Below the pieces are notes generated by a model. The model did not search any database. It was not told the origin of the DNA and was given only the letters and a program-made list of their open reading frames with translations. Made by a program: the position numbers and the translations under genes. From Lunularia cruciata (taxonomy: Eukaryota > Streptophyta > Marchantiopsida > Lunulariales > Lunulariaceae), in contig OX419760.1 in NCBI GenBank assembly GCA_948567375.1, forward strand, positions 44,392,001 to 44,456,000: DNA of 64,000 nt. The letters are read 5' to 3'. Shown here one piece after another: positions 26,351-38,819 of this stretch; position 1 is the stretch's first letter, and every line of letters begins with the position of its first letter.

Positions 26351-26555
26351 ATGTGGAGCATGAGTAGGGTGACCTAACATTAGAGGTGACCTTCACTGTT
26401 CTTAGTTACTCTACCCCTGTATGGGCTATGTTTATAAGTTCTAGTTTATCCGTTTAAAGGAGGGGTCAAGTGATTGAATGTCTGTCTAAAAATTCCCGTT
26501 GAGTGATAACTTGGTGCAAGGTTACTAACCTCAAGACAAGAGTCAAGTGGGAGTT

Positions 26556-26821
26556 TGTTAGGTTTTACTCTTATGCCTTAGGGTTATGCTAGATTTGGGA
26601 TAGATGACTTGCAGGTGGAGAGGAAGAATGAATTGAGAGAAGGTCTGAGAGACAGGACTAGAATATGGACAGGAGCCTAAGTAAGTAAAGAGAGTTCTGG
26701 TTGCTTCCGTGGACTTAGCCTCACATCTAGGTGAACCACTTACCTTCTGTGTAATGTATGAATTAGAGAGCCATATGCTTGGTGTGTGAAGGATGCTCTG
26801 TCTCTCCTCTGATCATAAACA
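26556..26821 (+). repeat. Copia-2 3' LTR with polypurine tract
   Basis: 266 bp, TGTTAGG to ATAAACA, preceded by aagtgggag (26546-26554), the likely polypurine tract, and followed by the TTGGG duplication at 26822. Confidence 0.92.
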
Positions 26822-26826
26822 TTGGG

Positions 26827-27316
26827 GTCATACAATTTTAGGTAGCACCAAATGCACATTAAAACATCTGGTATGGATTTCAATATCCTTCCATAGATAT
26901 TCATAGCCTGGAGCCATGGAATCATTTCTTCCTAAAGGACATAAATTTTCGTTCTTGAAGTGCTTAGTGTTTTCTTCTTGAAGGATAGTAAAATGAACTA
27001 TCTTTCAAAGGAACCCAAAATGAGTCTTCCCACTTGAAGGACCTAAATACATGGATTTTTCTACTTTATCCCTCCAGAGTGGAAATTGGGCATCTTTTCT
27101 ATACAAAAGAAGTAAAAAAGTAACAACATAATTAGACACTTCCCGCTACTACAAGAAGGACATAGGGAATACTAGACTTGATTGCTAATGGGGAGGTTAT
27201 CTTGCAATTTTTAATCTTACCATTATTCTTTAGCATCTTTCTCTTTCCAACAGCATCTTAGTCCACATCAATTTGGAGTCTATATTGGGAGCTTGTGAAA
27301 CTCTCTCTCTCTCTCC

Positions 27317-27413
<97 letters not shown>

Positions 27414-28182
27414 TATTAAAGCTTCCTATATATTTAGACACATTGAATTATTCTATAGGTGATGTTGAGAACACTTTAAAAAGTTTCTTATGTGCATTGA
27501 TGTTTTGAAAGCTTTGAGAGGTTGGTGGATCCTTGATAAGTCTTATTCCTTTTGTGCAATCCTTTATAGTTCTTCTTCTCTTTACTACAAGCATGGTTTC
27601 TCATGGGAAGGAGTCATTGTCTTGCATTCAATTTTTGGGACATGAGGAGTAGATCTTTTAAGAGGAATTTCTATTTACTATGGCTCACTTTCAAGCTCTC
27701 TTATCTGCTACTTTGGTCATGCTAGGTTGTGTCTTTCTCTCCTTGGAAAACTATTTACATTGTATGCCTTGTAGATCAGATAAGCCAAACCTTTTATCAC
27801 TTGACTCTTGAGCTTCATCTTGTAGGCGTGAGAGTCAAGGTATCAAAGTATAAGGCATGATCCCCTTTATGGATCTGTCCTCATCTCCAACTTCCAAAGA
27901 GGTGTATCACATCTATAGATGGTCTATATATTTTTGGAGTGCAAATTTTTTTGGAGGAATTTATCACACTCTTTTTAGACAACACTCTTGTAGAAGGTAT
28001 CCTTCATATGGATGACCTTCCTCTACTAGGAGATCCATAGGTGGCATTTACTATACTCTCCTCTTGTATTGCTCATCAAATGACTTAACCACTTTGTATG
28101 AGTCTCCCCTCTATGACTTTTGTATTATGTTGGAGAGCTTTTGACAGGAGGATAATAATAATCTTTGTTGGTATCATTGGAC
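26827..28182. other. AT-rich decayed sequence up to the gap
   Basis: Nothing with a recognisable protein motif. It continues the block interrupted by Copia-2 and contains the dinucleotide run at 27299-27412. It ends at the run of N. Confidence 0.5.
27299..27412. repeat. Compound microsatellite (CT)n(TA)n
   Basis: About 28 bases of CT repeats with one interruption run straight into about 43 perfect TA units, and then unique sequence resumes. Confidence 0.97.
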
Positions 28183-28382
28183 NNNNNNNNNNNNNNNNNN
28201 NNNNNNNNNNNNNNNNNNNNNNNNNNNNNNNNNNNNNNNNNNNNNNNNNNNNNNNNNNNNNNNNNNNNNNNNNNNNNNNNNNNNNNNNNNNNNNNNNNNN
28301 NNNNNNNNNNNNNNNNNNNNNNNNNNNNNNNNNNNNNNNNNNNNNNNNNNNNNNNNNNNNNNNNNNNNNNNNNNNNNNNNNN
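28183..28382. other. Assembly gap of exactly 200 N
   Basis: Two hundred N. The round number suggests a placeholder, not a measured length. The left side is AT-rich repeat; the right side is inside intron 2 of Prx2, so exon 3 of Prx2 is in the gap or absent. Confidence 0.97.
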
Positions 28383-29179
28383 ACGGCTGTCCGGAAAGGA
28401 CTACGATGATGTTTAGCGGATGTAGGATCGAAAGGAAATCACAAATTCGAATCCCAGAAGCTAGAAGATCCCAGTTAATCTCCCGGAAAAGAAAAATCGA
28501 ACAGCTGAATATGCGCTAATGCACCGGGATAATGACCATGGCAGTTGCGTCACGAGCAGCAAGGGCCGTGATATCAGCACATGATACCATTCCAGGACAC
28601 ATAGCTTCCAAAGCTGCTTTAATTTCGTCAATTTCTGCGAATCCTCTTAGAGAGTCTTTGTTGCCTCGTGCGTCCTTTTCTGCTTTATTGGAGGGGGAAG
28701 AATCTAGGAGCAAGGCACACTCCTGTTGCACAAACAGCAACGGCATGTGTTAGATTTTCATTGCTCCCATCTTTTAAGTCACTGAAGGGCTGACGGATAT
28801 CACATGATCTCTGTTTCAGCAACTAGCCAATGATACTTTCGACTCCGACTGACAGTGATTGCCTACTGCTTTGCTCATATCTGTCACACAATTCATTCTC
28901 AGATGTCAAAGTAAACTTGACAATAGCAGGACACTGGTCTGAAGACTAGTTTTTGCAACGCACCCTTACGAAACAGTCATGGAAGTGCAGTCGCAGAAGT
29001 CCTCCGGCCATATTTTTGTTCCGCTTTACAATCTTTTGGACCACCCAATTGGCTATAGATGTTGCTTGTGGGCAAGTATTGAAGTAAAAGGTATCTTCAG
29101 ATGAATGCGCATCTGAAATGGCTGCTAATAGAAACAGACTCAACAAAGTCAAAGCCTACACACAGGAACGGGGTGCCAT
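28383..29179 (-). pseudogene. Prx2, class III peroxidase pseudogene cut by gap
   Basis: Exon 1 is 29179-28964 and exon 2 is 28722-28537; exon 3 is missing at the gap. It is a close paralogue of Prx3. Three lesions are visible. Codon 8 of the signal peptide is TAG, where Prx3 has GGG. At the start of exon 2 the GCDGS of its relatives is replaced by ECA, a loss of two codons that removes the calcium-binding aspartate after the distal histidine. ECPGIVSC has become MCPGMVSC. Exon 1 keeps LRLHFHDCF. Even with an assembly error at one site the other changes make function unlikely. Confidence 0.85.
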
Positions 29180-29369
29180 ATTTGACAGAGATGGAATTTC
29201 TCCAGGCACAACCAAAACTGGCAGACACCTTGACTCAGCGTTCACGTATTACCCGTGAATTGCTAGCTCCAGATTTCAACACTGAGCCAATGAATGTTTG
29301 CTTTCAGTTTGCTGGAAACTCGAACTACGGGTTCAGTTGAATATTTACTGAAGTAGTAGCTGCAGACGT

Positions 29370-29428
29370 CTTATATACTCGTGTGCGAGAAGAACAAGTA
29401 GCCTGTTGTAAATACTTCATCCCACGCG
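29370..29428 (-). promoter_or_regulatory. Prx2 promoter relic
   Basis: tatataag (29370-29377, minus sense) lies 191 bp upstream of the start codon. The G-box position reads CACGCG (29423-29428). Confidence 0.6.
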
Positions 29429-29509
29429 GTTGTAGAAGGCCTAAGTCTAAACCGCAAGTCCTGTCACCTCCTTTCCAACTAATACAGTATTACAACTTAC
29501 CCAGTTGGA

Positions 29510-30235
29510 GGAGGTCGTGAGACAATACGGTTGACGTTCTTTGTTCATAAGACCGTGTCAGCGCGGTTGAGCGAATGATGGGCTCAACATCCTAGATCTC
29601 CATGGCCGATCGCATCCGTCTCACTAGTAATCGTGGGCGTAGCTGGTGGACCATGGATGTGGTGGAGCTAGCGCGCATAAGAGCTGCAGTCTATATCCAG
29701 TCAGTCTTGAGAAAACAGAGGCGAAACCACACGTTGGCCTTTTCCGGTGTGATGAATGTGGTGGACCTAGCGCGCATAATAGCTGAAGTCTTCATAGCCA
29801 GTCACCATAGTCAGTCTTGAGAAAACAGAGGCGCGACCACAGGTTTGGCCTTTTCTCGGGTCACGTTTTCGTGAAGCTGTATTTCTAGGCGGCGGCTTTG
29901 TTGTCGCTACAGAAATGAGATGGATTGTCTCATCTTGGTGCAGCGGGGAGATTCTTCATACCGTTACTATTGGGGTTTAGTCTCATTTACTTCTTATGTT
30001 TTATCTTTGTATTCCTTGATAGGTCTTCCCGTCCTTTTTGTTTTCATTCTATGTAGCTTTTTCTGGTAGGTTACATTTCTCTCAAATGTTGGCGCCTGTA
30101 TCGAGAAAAGAACCATTGATAACAAGGATAATATATTCTCTTTATTCTTATTGTAATAGTTGTACAGTATAGCATTGAATTTCCATTCCATGTACATGCC
30201 ATAGTTCAGATATTAAAAGCCATGCGTGCAGATTC
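29510..30235 (-). repeat. Upstream module of Prx2
   Basis: Same module as upstream of Prx1 and Prx3. It holds two units of the 110-bp repeat (about 29650-29745 and 29750-29855) and then the marker words ctaggcggcggctttgttgt, ggcgcctgtatcgagaaa and gccatgcgtgc. It ends near 30235. Confidence 0.75.
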
Positions 30236-30689
30236 TCTCTAGCTTACGAAAATGAAGTTCCTACGTTTATGAAAACCAAATTTTCTCAAGATATTATATT
30301 ATTGCATCGAGTTAAAAGTTAAAACAGTTATAAGTATATTCCATTATATGATTGTATTGCTTGCCGAGTATCTACTCATTGTTGTATGCCTTCTCATTCT
30401 CTTCTCATTCTCTTACGTCTTGCTGACCATCTCGTAGTGTGAAATTTCCTCCAGCAAGGACTTGGTGTTCTTAATGACAATTGCAACCTTCTTGGACTCC
30501 CCTGGTTAGCCATTTGCCTGCAAAACTTTACTTGTCCATTGCCCTACTTGACTTTTGTGTGGATGGGATTTTCATAAATCTTATATATTTGACGTTGCTT
30601 GTTGTTCCTTTGACCTATATTGGCTTTTATTTGCATATGCATGATCAGTTTACCAATCATGGGATTCACTCAACTTGTCCCGACTCAGT
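30236..30689. other. Spacer between Prx2 module and inverted repeat
   Basis: No gene recognised. It holds the outer remainder of the Prx2 upstream sequence (atcgagttaaaagttaaaac near 30307, shared with 34625 and 44445) and then about 250 bp that I cannot place. Confidence 0.4.
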
Positions 30690-30839
30690 AAATATAAATC
30701 CACTTCCATCAAGAAGAACCTTGGCAACCGATCCGCGGATTGCCGTCACTGGCGGCCGCATCCATGTCATGATCTCACTAAGCACATCCGATCAATGTGG
30801 GCTTTGACGAGATTGTGCGCATCGGAGAGGTATGAATTG

Positions 30840-32044
30840 AAAGAGTCGAAGATATAATCCAAAACTACGCCTGTACCAGTATATCCTTCTCCTTTGGTGT
30901 AAGCCCCCAAAGAAGCGTTAAAGAAGCGTCCGAAGGACCTGCGATCTTAACGGCAACTGAGCATGCTTTCTGTCAAACATGTACGATTGGCACGATAATA
31001 AGAGAAAAATATTGCCTAATTATCTAATACTATACACTCTTCGGATAATTTAATGTCAGAATTCAGTACGAATGTCTTAAGGAATCTGTGAATTGCAAAG
31101 TTTTTATGCTCAACCTTGAATATGCAAATGTAAGTAAGTAAATGATCATGTGGATAATCCGTCTCACTTGTACGGCGATTCTGAGCATTGATCTTGGATT
31201 CTTCAGCTCGACCACTTCAGCTAAGTATACTACTATATATTCATTTGAAGCTAGTGTATACCTGTGGTGCAGCTGTTTACCACAGGGCCAGTTTAACCTT
31301 AAGATCATGATCACGTAGATGAAGAAACACCCTTCGTCGACAGGCTCAAAGGAACATAAACCATTATTTTCCGCAACAAGATATGCTCAGAGAATGTAGG
31401 AACTGGCAGTTCTAACAGATTGGCTCCTCTCTTGAGCATCAAGAGAAGGCAATATCATGTTTATTTAAAAAGATACAGACGTTGCGAAGGCTTACTAGAC
31501 TGGCCATTCAGCAGTTCAGTGTCTTCTCGATTATAAGTCCAAGACACCATATGTTTAGATGTGGCTTTCGGTCAAGCTGAAAATGTGCTATGAGTGTAAC
31601 CATTTATTATACCAAGGATGTAATTTATCCTCCGCAATTTCAATTATAGCTAGGTACTCAAACTCAAAAGCGCAGACTTTACGTGCATTTATGTCGTGCG
31701 GAATCAATACGATATGATTTTGTTGTAATGAATCTTTATCCAGGTTTCACGTGATAGTACAATGAATCAGGGCCGAAAATGGCCATACGCTGTCGTCTAC
31801 TTCCTCCTCCTACTTTGGAGCATAATACAGAATTTGCCAATATCACATATCAATCAATCAATATCACATATTTGAATTTCTAACACCTAACCATGTAAAA
31901 GGTAATCCCGAGGATACTACTGAATGATCTTCAGACTCCTGTTTCTAACTTAGTTTCGGCTCTCCTAAGTGATCAAAAACTGAACAACTTTTGCTATCAA
32001 AGATTTGTTCAGTGCTTGATCACGAAATAAGGACTATTTCTATT
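30840..32044. other. 3' flank of Prx3
   Basis: No gene recognised. The sequence is shared with the flanks of Prx1 (7230-8126) and, inverted, Prx4 (36610-37900). The shared words include cttcgtcgac and gagaaggcaat. Confidence 0.6.
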
Positions 32045-33501
<1,457 letters not shown>

Positions 33502-33690
33502 CTTGACAGAGATGGAATTTCTCCAGGCACAACCAGAAACTGGCGACACCTCGACTCAGCGTTCACGTATTGCACTTGAATTGCTAGCTCCAGATTTCAA
33601 CACTGAGCCAATAGATGTTTGATTTCAGTTCGCCGTAGACTTGAACTAAGAGTTCAGTTGAATGGTTACTGAAGTGGTAGCTGCAGACGT

Positions 33691-33748
33691 CTTATATACT
33701 CGTGTGCGAGAAGAACAAGTAGCCTCGTTTAGATCCTCATCCCACGCG
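33691..33748 (-). promoter_or_regulatory. Prx3 core promoter
   Basis: tatataag (33691-33698, minus sense) lies 190 bp upstream of the ATG. The G-box position reads CACGCG (33743-33748), so the perfect G-box of Prx1 is absent. Confidence 0.65.
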
Positions 33749-33849
33749 GTTGTAGTAGGCCTAAGTCTAAGCCGCAAGTCCTGACACCTCCTTTTCAAGT
33801 AAGACAGGATTACAACTTTTGAGGAAGTCGTAACTCAGTACGCTTGACA

Positions 33850-34734
33850 TTAGTTCTTTATAAGGACCATGTCAGCGCGGTTGAGCGAATGACGGGCTCA
33901 AGATCCTAGATCTCCATGGCCGATCACATCCGTTCATCAGTAATCGTTGGCGTAGCTGGTGGACCATGGATATGGTGGAGCTATCGCGCATAGGCGCTAG
34001 CTTTATCAATTCACCACAGTCAGTCAGAAAACAAATTCGAGACCACACGTTGCCTTTTCTGGTGTGGTGGAGAGCGCAGAAGAGCTGCAGTCTTCAGCCA
34101 GTCACCACAGCCAGTCTTCAGAAAACAGAGGCGCGACCACAGGTTTATCCTTTTCTCGTGTCACGTTTTCGTGACGCTGTATTTCTAGGCGTCTGCTTTG
34201 TTGTCGCTAAAAAAATGAGATGGATTGTCTCATCTTATTGTAGGGGGAGACTTTCACACCGTTACTATTGGGGCATAGCCTCATTAAACTTCGTATGTTT
34301 TATCCTTGTACTGTTTGAGAGGTCTTCTCGTCCATCTTGCTTTCATTCGCGGTAGCTTCTTTTAGGTACGTTACATTTCTCTCAAAGATGTTGGCACCTG
34401 CATCGACAAAAGAACCGTTACTAACAAGTATAATATATTCTCTATAATCTCATTGTAATAGTTGTGTGGTATAGTAATGTATTTACATTCCATGTACATG
34501 CCCCTTGGTAGATGTCATAATTCAGATTTTAAAACCCATGCGTGCCGATTCTAGTTAAGTTTAGAAAATAAAGTTCCTAAATTTATTAAAAGTAAATTTT
34601 CAAATATGTTATATACTGGCATCGAGTTAAAAGTTAAAACTATTATAAATACATTCCACGTCTTTTATGTGATCTTTGTTTTATACTGCCCACAGTGTAC
34701 TCGTTGCTGTATGCGTTCTCATTCTTTTACGTCG
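33850..34734 (-). repeat. Upstream module of Prx3 and centre of the inverted repeat
   Basis: Two degraded units of the 110-bp repeat (about 33960-34050 and 34060-34165), then the far part of the module to acccatgcgtgc (34537) and atcgagttaaaagttaaaac (34621). From about 33990 to 34734 it is present once, forming the spacer between the two arms. Confidence 0.7.
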
Positions 34735-35217
34735 CGCTAGCTCCACCATTGGTCTACCAGCTACGCCAACGATTACTAATGAACGGATGCGATCGGCCAT
34801 GGAGATCTAGGATCTTGAGCCCGTCATTCGCTCAAATTCGCTGACACGGTCTTTATAAACAAAGAATGTCAACCGTATTGTCTTACGACTTCCCCAAAAT
34901 GGTTAAGTTGTAATCCTGTCTTACTAGGGAAGGGGGTGACTTAGACTTAGGCTTCCTACAACCGCGTGGGGGATGAAGTATCCTCTCGCACAGGAGCATA
35001 CAGTAAACAGGAGCACAGGACATCTGCAGCTACTACTGCAGCAGTAAACGTCAAACTGCACTAATATTTCGAGTCTACAACAAACTGAAAGCAAACATCC
35101 ATTGACTCAGCGTTGGATTCTGGAGCTAGCGATTCAAGTGTTATATGGACGTGAACTCTGCGTGGAGGTGCCGGCTAGTTTCTGATTGTGCCGGGAGAAA
35201 ATCCATCTGTGTCAAAT

Positions 35218-36609
35218 AGGGCACCCTGTTCCTGTGTATGGGGTTTGACTTTGTGAGTCTGTTTCAAGTAGCAGTCATTCCAGATTCGCATTCATCTGAA
35301 GATAGCTTTTACTCCAATACTTGCCCAAAAGCAACGTCTATAGTCAATGGGGTGGTCCAGAAGATTGTGAAGCGGAACAAGAACATGGCCGGAGGACTTC
35401 TGCGACTGCACTTCCACGACTGTTTCGTAAGGGTGCGTTGCTAAAACTGGTCTTCAGACTAGTGTCCTGCTATTTTCAAGTTTACTTTGTCATCTGAGAA
35501 TATACTTTGCTATAGATAGGAGGAAAGCACTAGGCAATCACTGTCAGTCAGAGTCCAAAGTATGATTGGCTATGAAGTCCAGACTAGTTGCTGAAACAAA
35601 TAGCATATGATATCCGTCAACCCTTCAGTGACTTGAAAGATGGGAGCGATGAAAATCTTACATATGCCGTTGCTATTCGTTGTACTGGGTTTTGATGGGT
35701 CCTTGCTCCTAGATTCTTCACCCTCCAATCAAGCAGAAAAGGATGTGCGAGGCAACAAAGACTCTCTTAGAGGAATCGCAGAAATTGACGAAATTAAAGT
35801 AGCTTTGGAAGCTGAATGTCCTGGAATAGTATCATGTGCTGATATCACAGCCCTTGCAGCTCGTGACGCAACTGTCATGGTAATTATCTCTGCATTAGCA
35901 TATATCCAGCTGTTGGAATTTTTTTGGGGGAGATTAACCCGGATCTTCTAGCTTTTGCAATCAGTTTTTTGATTTCCTTTCGGTCCTACGTTCGCTGACT
36001 ATCATCGTAGTAGTTTTCGGACGGCCGTCGTACAGAGCCATTATAGAGTTTCAATTACCATTCAAATCTGCAAGATAGCAGCTAAGCAGTGCTGTCCTCT
36101 GTCCGGTTGGAGGACCAAATTGGCATGTTGCTTTAGGATGGCTCATATCAAATGCAGCAGAAGCAGAACAGAAACTCCCAAGCCCATTCGCAACTTTAAT
36201 GAATTGGTGCAAAACTTCGCCTCTGTAGGATTGAGCCAAGAAGAAATTATCGTCCTGTGAGGAGCGCATACCATTGGAAAGGCAGTGTGGAGCTGTTCTG
36301 AACCGCCTGTACGATTTCAATGGGGTCGCAGGTCTCGCAGATCCATCGCTCGACGCCAGATTTGCGAAACAACTCAGAAAGGCGTGATCGACGAGATCTA
36401 CTTCAAGGCTGTTCAGGCTAACAAAGGACTATTGACCTCAGATGCATAATTGTTGGCTAGTCCAGTGGGGAAAGAGTTGGTCTCGAGATATTCCAATTCA
36501 GGCTCTTCTTTCTGAAACGACTTCACAGCAGCTATGGTGAAAATAGGCAACATTCACTGGATATCTGAAGGAGAAATTCGTAGAACTTGTGTTTCTGTCA
36601 ATCGTTGAA
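35218..36609 (+). pseudogene. Prx4, class III peroxidase pseudogene
   Basis: Inverted copy of Prx3. The start ATG has become AGG (35218-35220), and the signal-peptide region has frame changes. Exon 1 keeps LRLHFHDCF. The exon 2 acceptor AG has become TG and GCDG reads GFDG, losing a conserved cysteine (about 35692). The exon 3 acceptor AG is CG (about 36104), GRRDG is deleted, and a TGA follows VL just before the proximal histidine (36258). Two bases are lost at GKAQC, and a larger deletion follows KQLRKA (about 36385). The promoter also lost its TATA box (catacagta at 35018). It cannot make a peroxidase. Confidence 0.92.
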
Positions 36610-38009
36610 ATAGAAAACTACCCTAATTTCATGATCAAGAACTGAACAAATCTTTGAGAGCAGAAGTTGTTCAGTTCTTGATCAGTTAGGAGAGTCGAAA
36701 CTAAGTTAGAAACAGGAGTGTGAATATTTGTAGTAGTAACCTCAGAATTATCTTGTAGATAGGTAGGTGTTAAAAATTCCAATATGTGATATTCATTTGA
36801 CTGATATGTGATATTGACAAATTAGTATGCTCCAAAGTAGGAGGAAGTAGACCACAGCGTAAGGCCACCTTTGGGCCTGATTCATTGTACTATCACCTGA
36901 AATCGGGATACAGATCCATTACAACAACATCGTATCGTATTGATTCCGCATGGTATAAATGCAACGTAGAGTCTGTACTTTTGAGTTCAAGTACCTAGCT
37001 ATAATAGAAATTGCAGAGAATAAATTCCATCCTTGGTATCATAATGATTACACTCTTAGCACGTTTTCAGCTTGATTGAAAGCCACATCTAAACCTAGGG
37101 TGTCTTGGACTTTTGATCGTTGAAGACACTGAACTGCTGAATGGCCAGTCTAGTAAGTCTTCGCAACTGCTGTCTCTTCAAAATAAACATGATATTGCCT
37201 TCTCTTTATGCTCAAGAAAGGAGCCAATCTGTTGGAACTGCCAGTTCCTACAATGTTTGAACATTAGCACATCTGTCCTATATTCTCGGAGCATATCTTG
37301 TTGCGGAAAACAATGCTTCATATTCCTTTGAGCCTGTGGACGAAGGGCGTTTCTTCATATACTTGATCATGAACCTTAAGGTGAAACTGGCACTGCATGG
37401 CGCAAGTGGTAAACAGCTGCACTACCTTCAAATGAATATATAGTAGTAGACTTAGCAGCTGCAGTGGTCAAGCTGAAGAATGCAAGATTAATGCTCAGAA
37501 TCGCCGTAAAAGTGAGTCGGATTATCCACATGATCACTTTTGCAAATTATACAAATTCAAGGTTCCTTACAGTTGCAAATTCAAGGTTGAGCATTAAAAT
37601 GTGCAATTGACGGGTTCCTTAAGCCATTTGTATTGAATTCTGAAATTAAATTATCCGAAGAATATATAGTATTAGATAATCAGGTAATATTTTTCTCTCA
37701 TTATCGTGCCAATCGTACATGCTTGACAGAAAGCATGCACGATGCTCAGTTGCTGTTACGGTCGCAGGTACTTCGGACGCTTCTTTAACTGTAGGGGGCT
37801 TACACCAGAGGACAAGGATATGCTGGTACAGGCGTAGTTTTGGATTATATCTTCATCTCTTTGAGTTCATACCTGCTCTGATGCGCACAATCTCGTCAAA
37901 GCCCACATTGGTCAGATGAGCTTAGTGAGATCATGTCATAGATGCGGCCGCCAGTGACGCCAATCCACGGATCTGTTGCCAAGGTTCTTCTCGATCGAAG
38001 TTGATTTAA
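36610..38009. other. 3' flank of Prx4
   Basis: No gene recognised; reverse-complement relative of 30700-32044. It differs from arm 1 by small insertions, such as two gcaaattcaaggtt-like words near 37540-37590. Confidence 0.6.
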
Positions 38010-38819
38010 ACTTAGGGCTGCAGGGAAGAGCTGCAACTTCTTACCATAGAAGATATAAGCGTTCATATAGCTGTGGGTTTATAAGAAAATCGAGAGCCAT
38101 TGCATCTGATTGAAAGGTGAAATGTATTTAGAAAAATTGCTGGGTGGTTATTGCACGAAATTGCATGGTTACTCCGCCCGCTGTATAGAAGATTGGCGGC
38201 TCCGATGCTTCAGTGGATGTTTTCATGTCTGTCAACTACAAGCACTGCAAGATTTAGTGTCTTCGGAACGCCTAATATTGCGGACTCGAAAGTCATGGTT
38301 TGGGAAATTGAAGACGAATCGGTTGCGTTTGATAGAAACAATTTATTCTGACTTTTTCTTCAGGGTTGGAGAGATGTCAAAAGCTCAAGGATACCGGTTA
38401 GGAAACGGGGCCTAATGGTTGTAGCTCTGTATAGTGAAATCCCCGTGGAGAATCCGCTTGTCTGTCAGTTCAGGGCATAAATGCAGAAGGAGAAACGTGT
38501 GAAGTTCACCAGACATAACTCGTTCTAAGACATGTAATGAACCAGGGTAAGTGACTTCACAGGTGGCAAGTCACTTGAGCTCCTGGCACTCTTACGCAGA
38601 CCAGCCTAATAGAACCAACTATCTTCTGCTTGAGTACCAGGGGGTATATGATATTGAGTACTCGCTATACTATATTGTGCGAATGTTTATAAACATCCAT
38701 TTACATCATGGGCTGTATAGGTAGCCAAGTCAACAGCCAATCCCTTGGTTTTAGTTAGTCATCAATGATGAGAATTATGCATGATTTATCCTTTAACATC
38801 AATCCTTAAAGTTTGCTCT
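38010..38819 (+). other. Unrecognised sequence with two overlapping frames
   Basis: Frames of 101 (38110-38415) and 66 codons (38151-38351) overlap here. The second holds SVFGTPNIADSKVMVWEIED, which looks protein-like, but I cannot name it. No splice or repeat context supports either. Nothing else is recognised. Confidence 0.3.

Larger units (their letters stand above)
19920..26821 (+). mobile_element. Copia-2, full-length dead Ty1/copia element
   Basis: 6902 bp, bounded by LTRs of 267 and 266 bp that start TGTTAGG and end ATAAACA, with a perfect TTGGG target duplication. LTR identity is roughly 90% by eye, pointing to an old insertion. Gag, protease, integrase, RT and RNase H are in copia order. 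Unusually, about 2.1 kb separates the primer binding site from gag. Stops and shifts occur in every domain, many of them TAG at glutamine codons. It is inserted in the AT-rich repeat block. Confidence 0.92.
34735..38010 (-). repeat. Inverted duplication, arm 2
   Basis: Reverse-complement partner of 30690-33987. It holds Prx4 on the plus strand and is more eroded than arm 1: its TATA box, splice sites and frame are damaged. The outer end is at about 38010 (gatcgaagttgatttaaact against aaatccacttccatc). Confidence 0.88.

Noticed and set aside
28098-28416. Open frames running across the run of N
   Set aside because: They stay open only because N cannot form a stop codon; the flanking sequences are unrelated.
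29602-29820. Open frames sharing the peptide MDVVELARIRAAV, also at 44913-45203 and 56948-57202
   Set aside because: They are translations of the 110-bp repeat. They lie upstream of the peroxidase TATA box, differ in frame and length between copies, and have no conserved start or stop.
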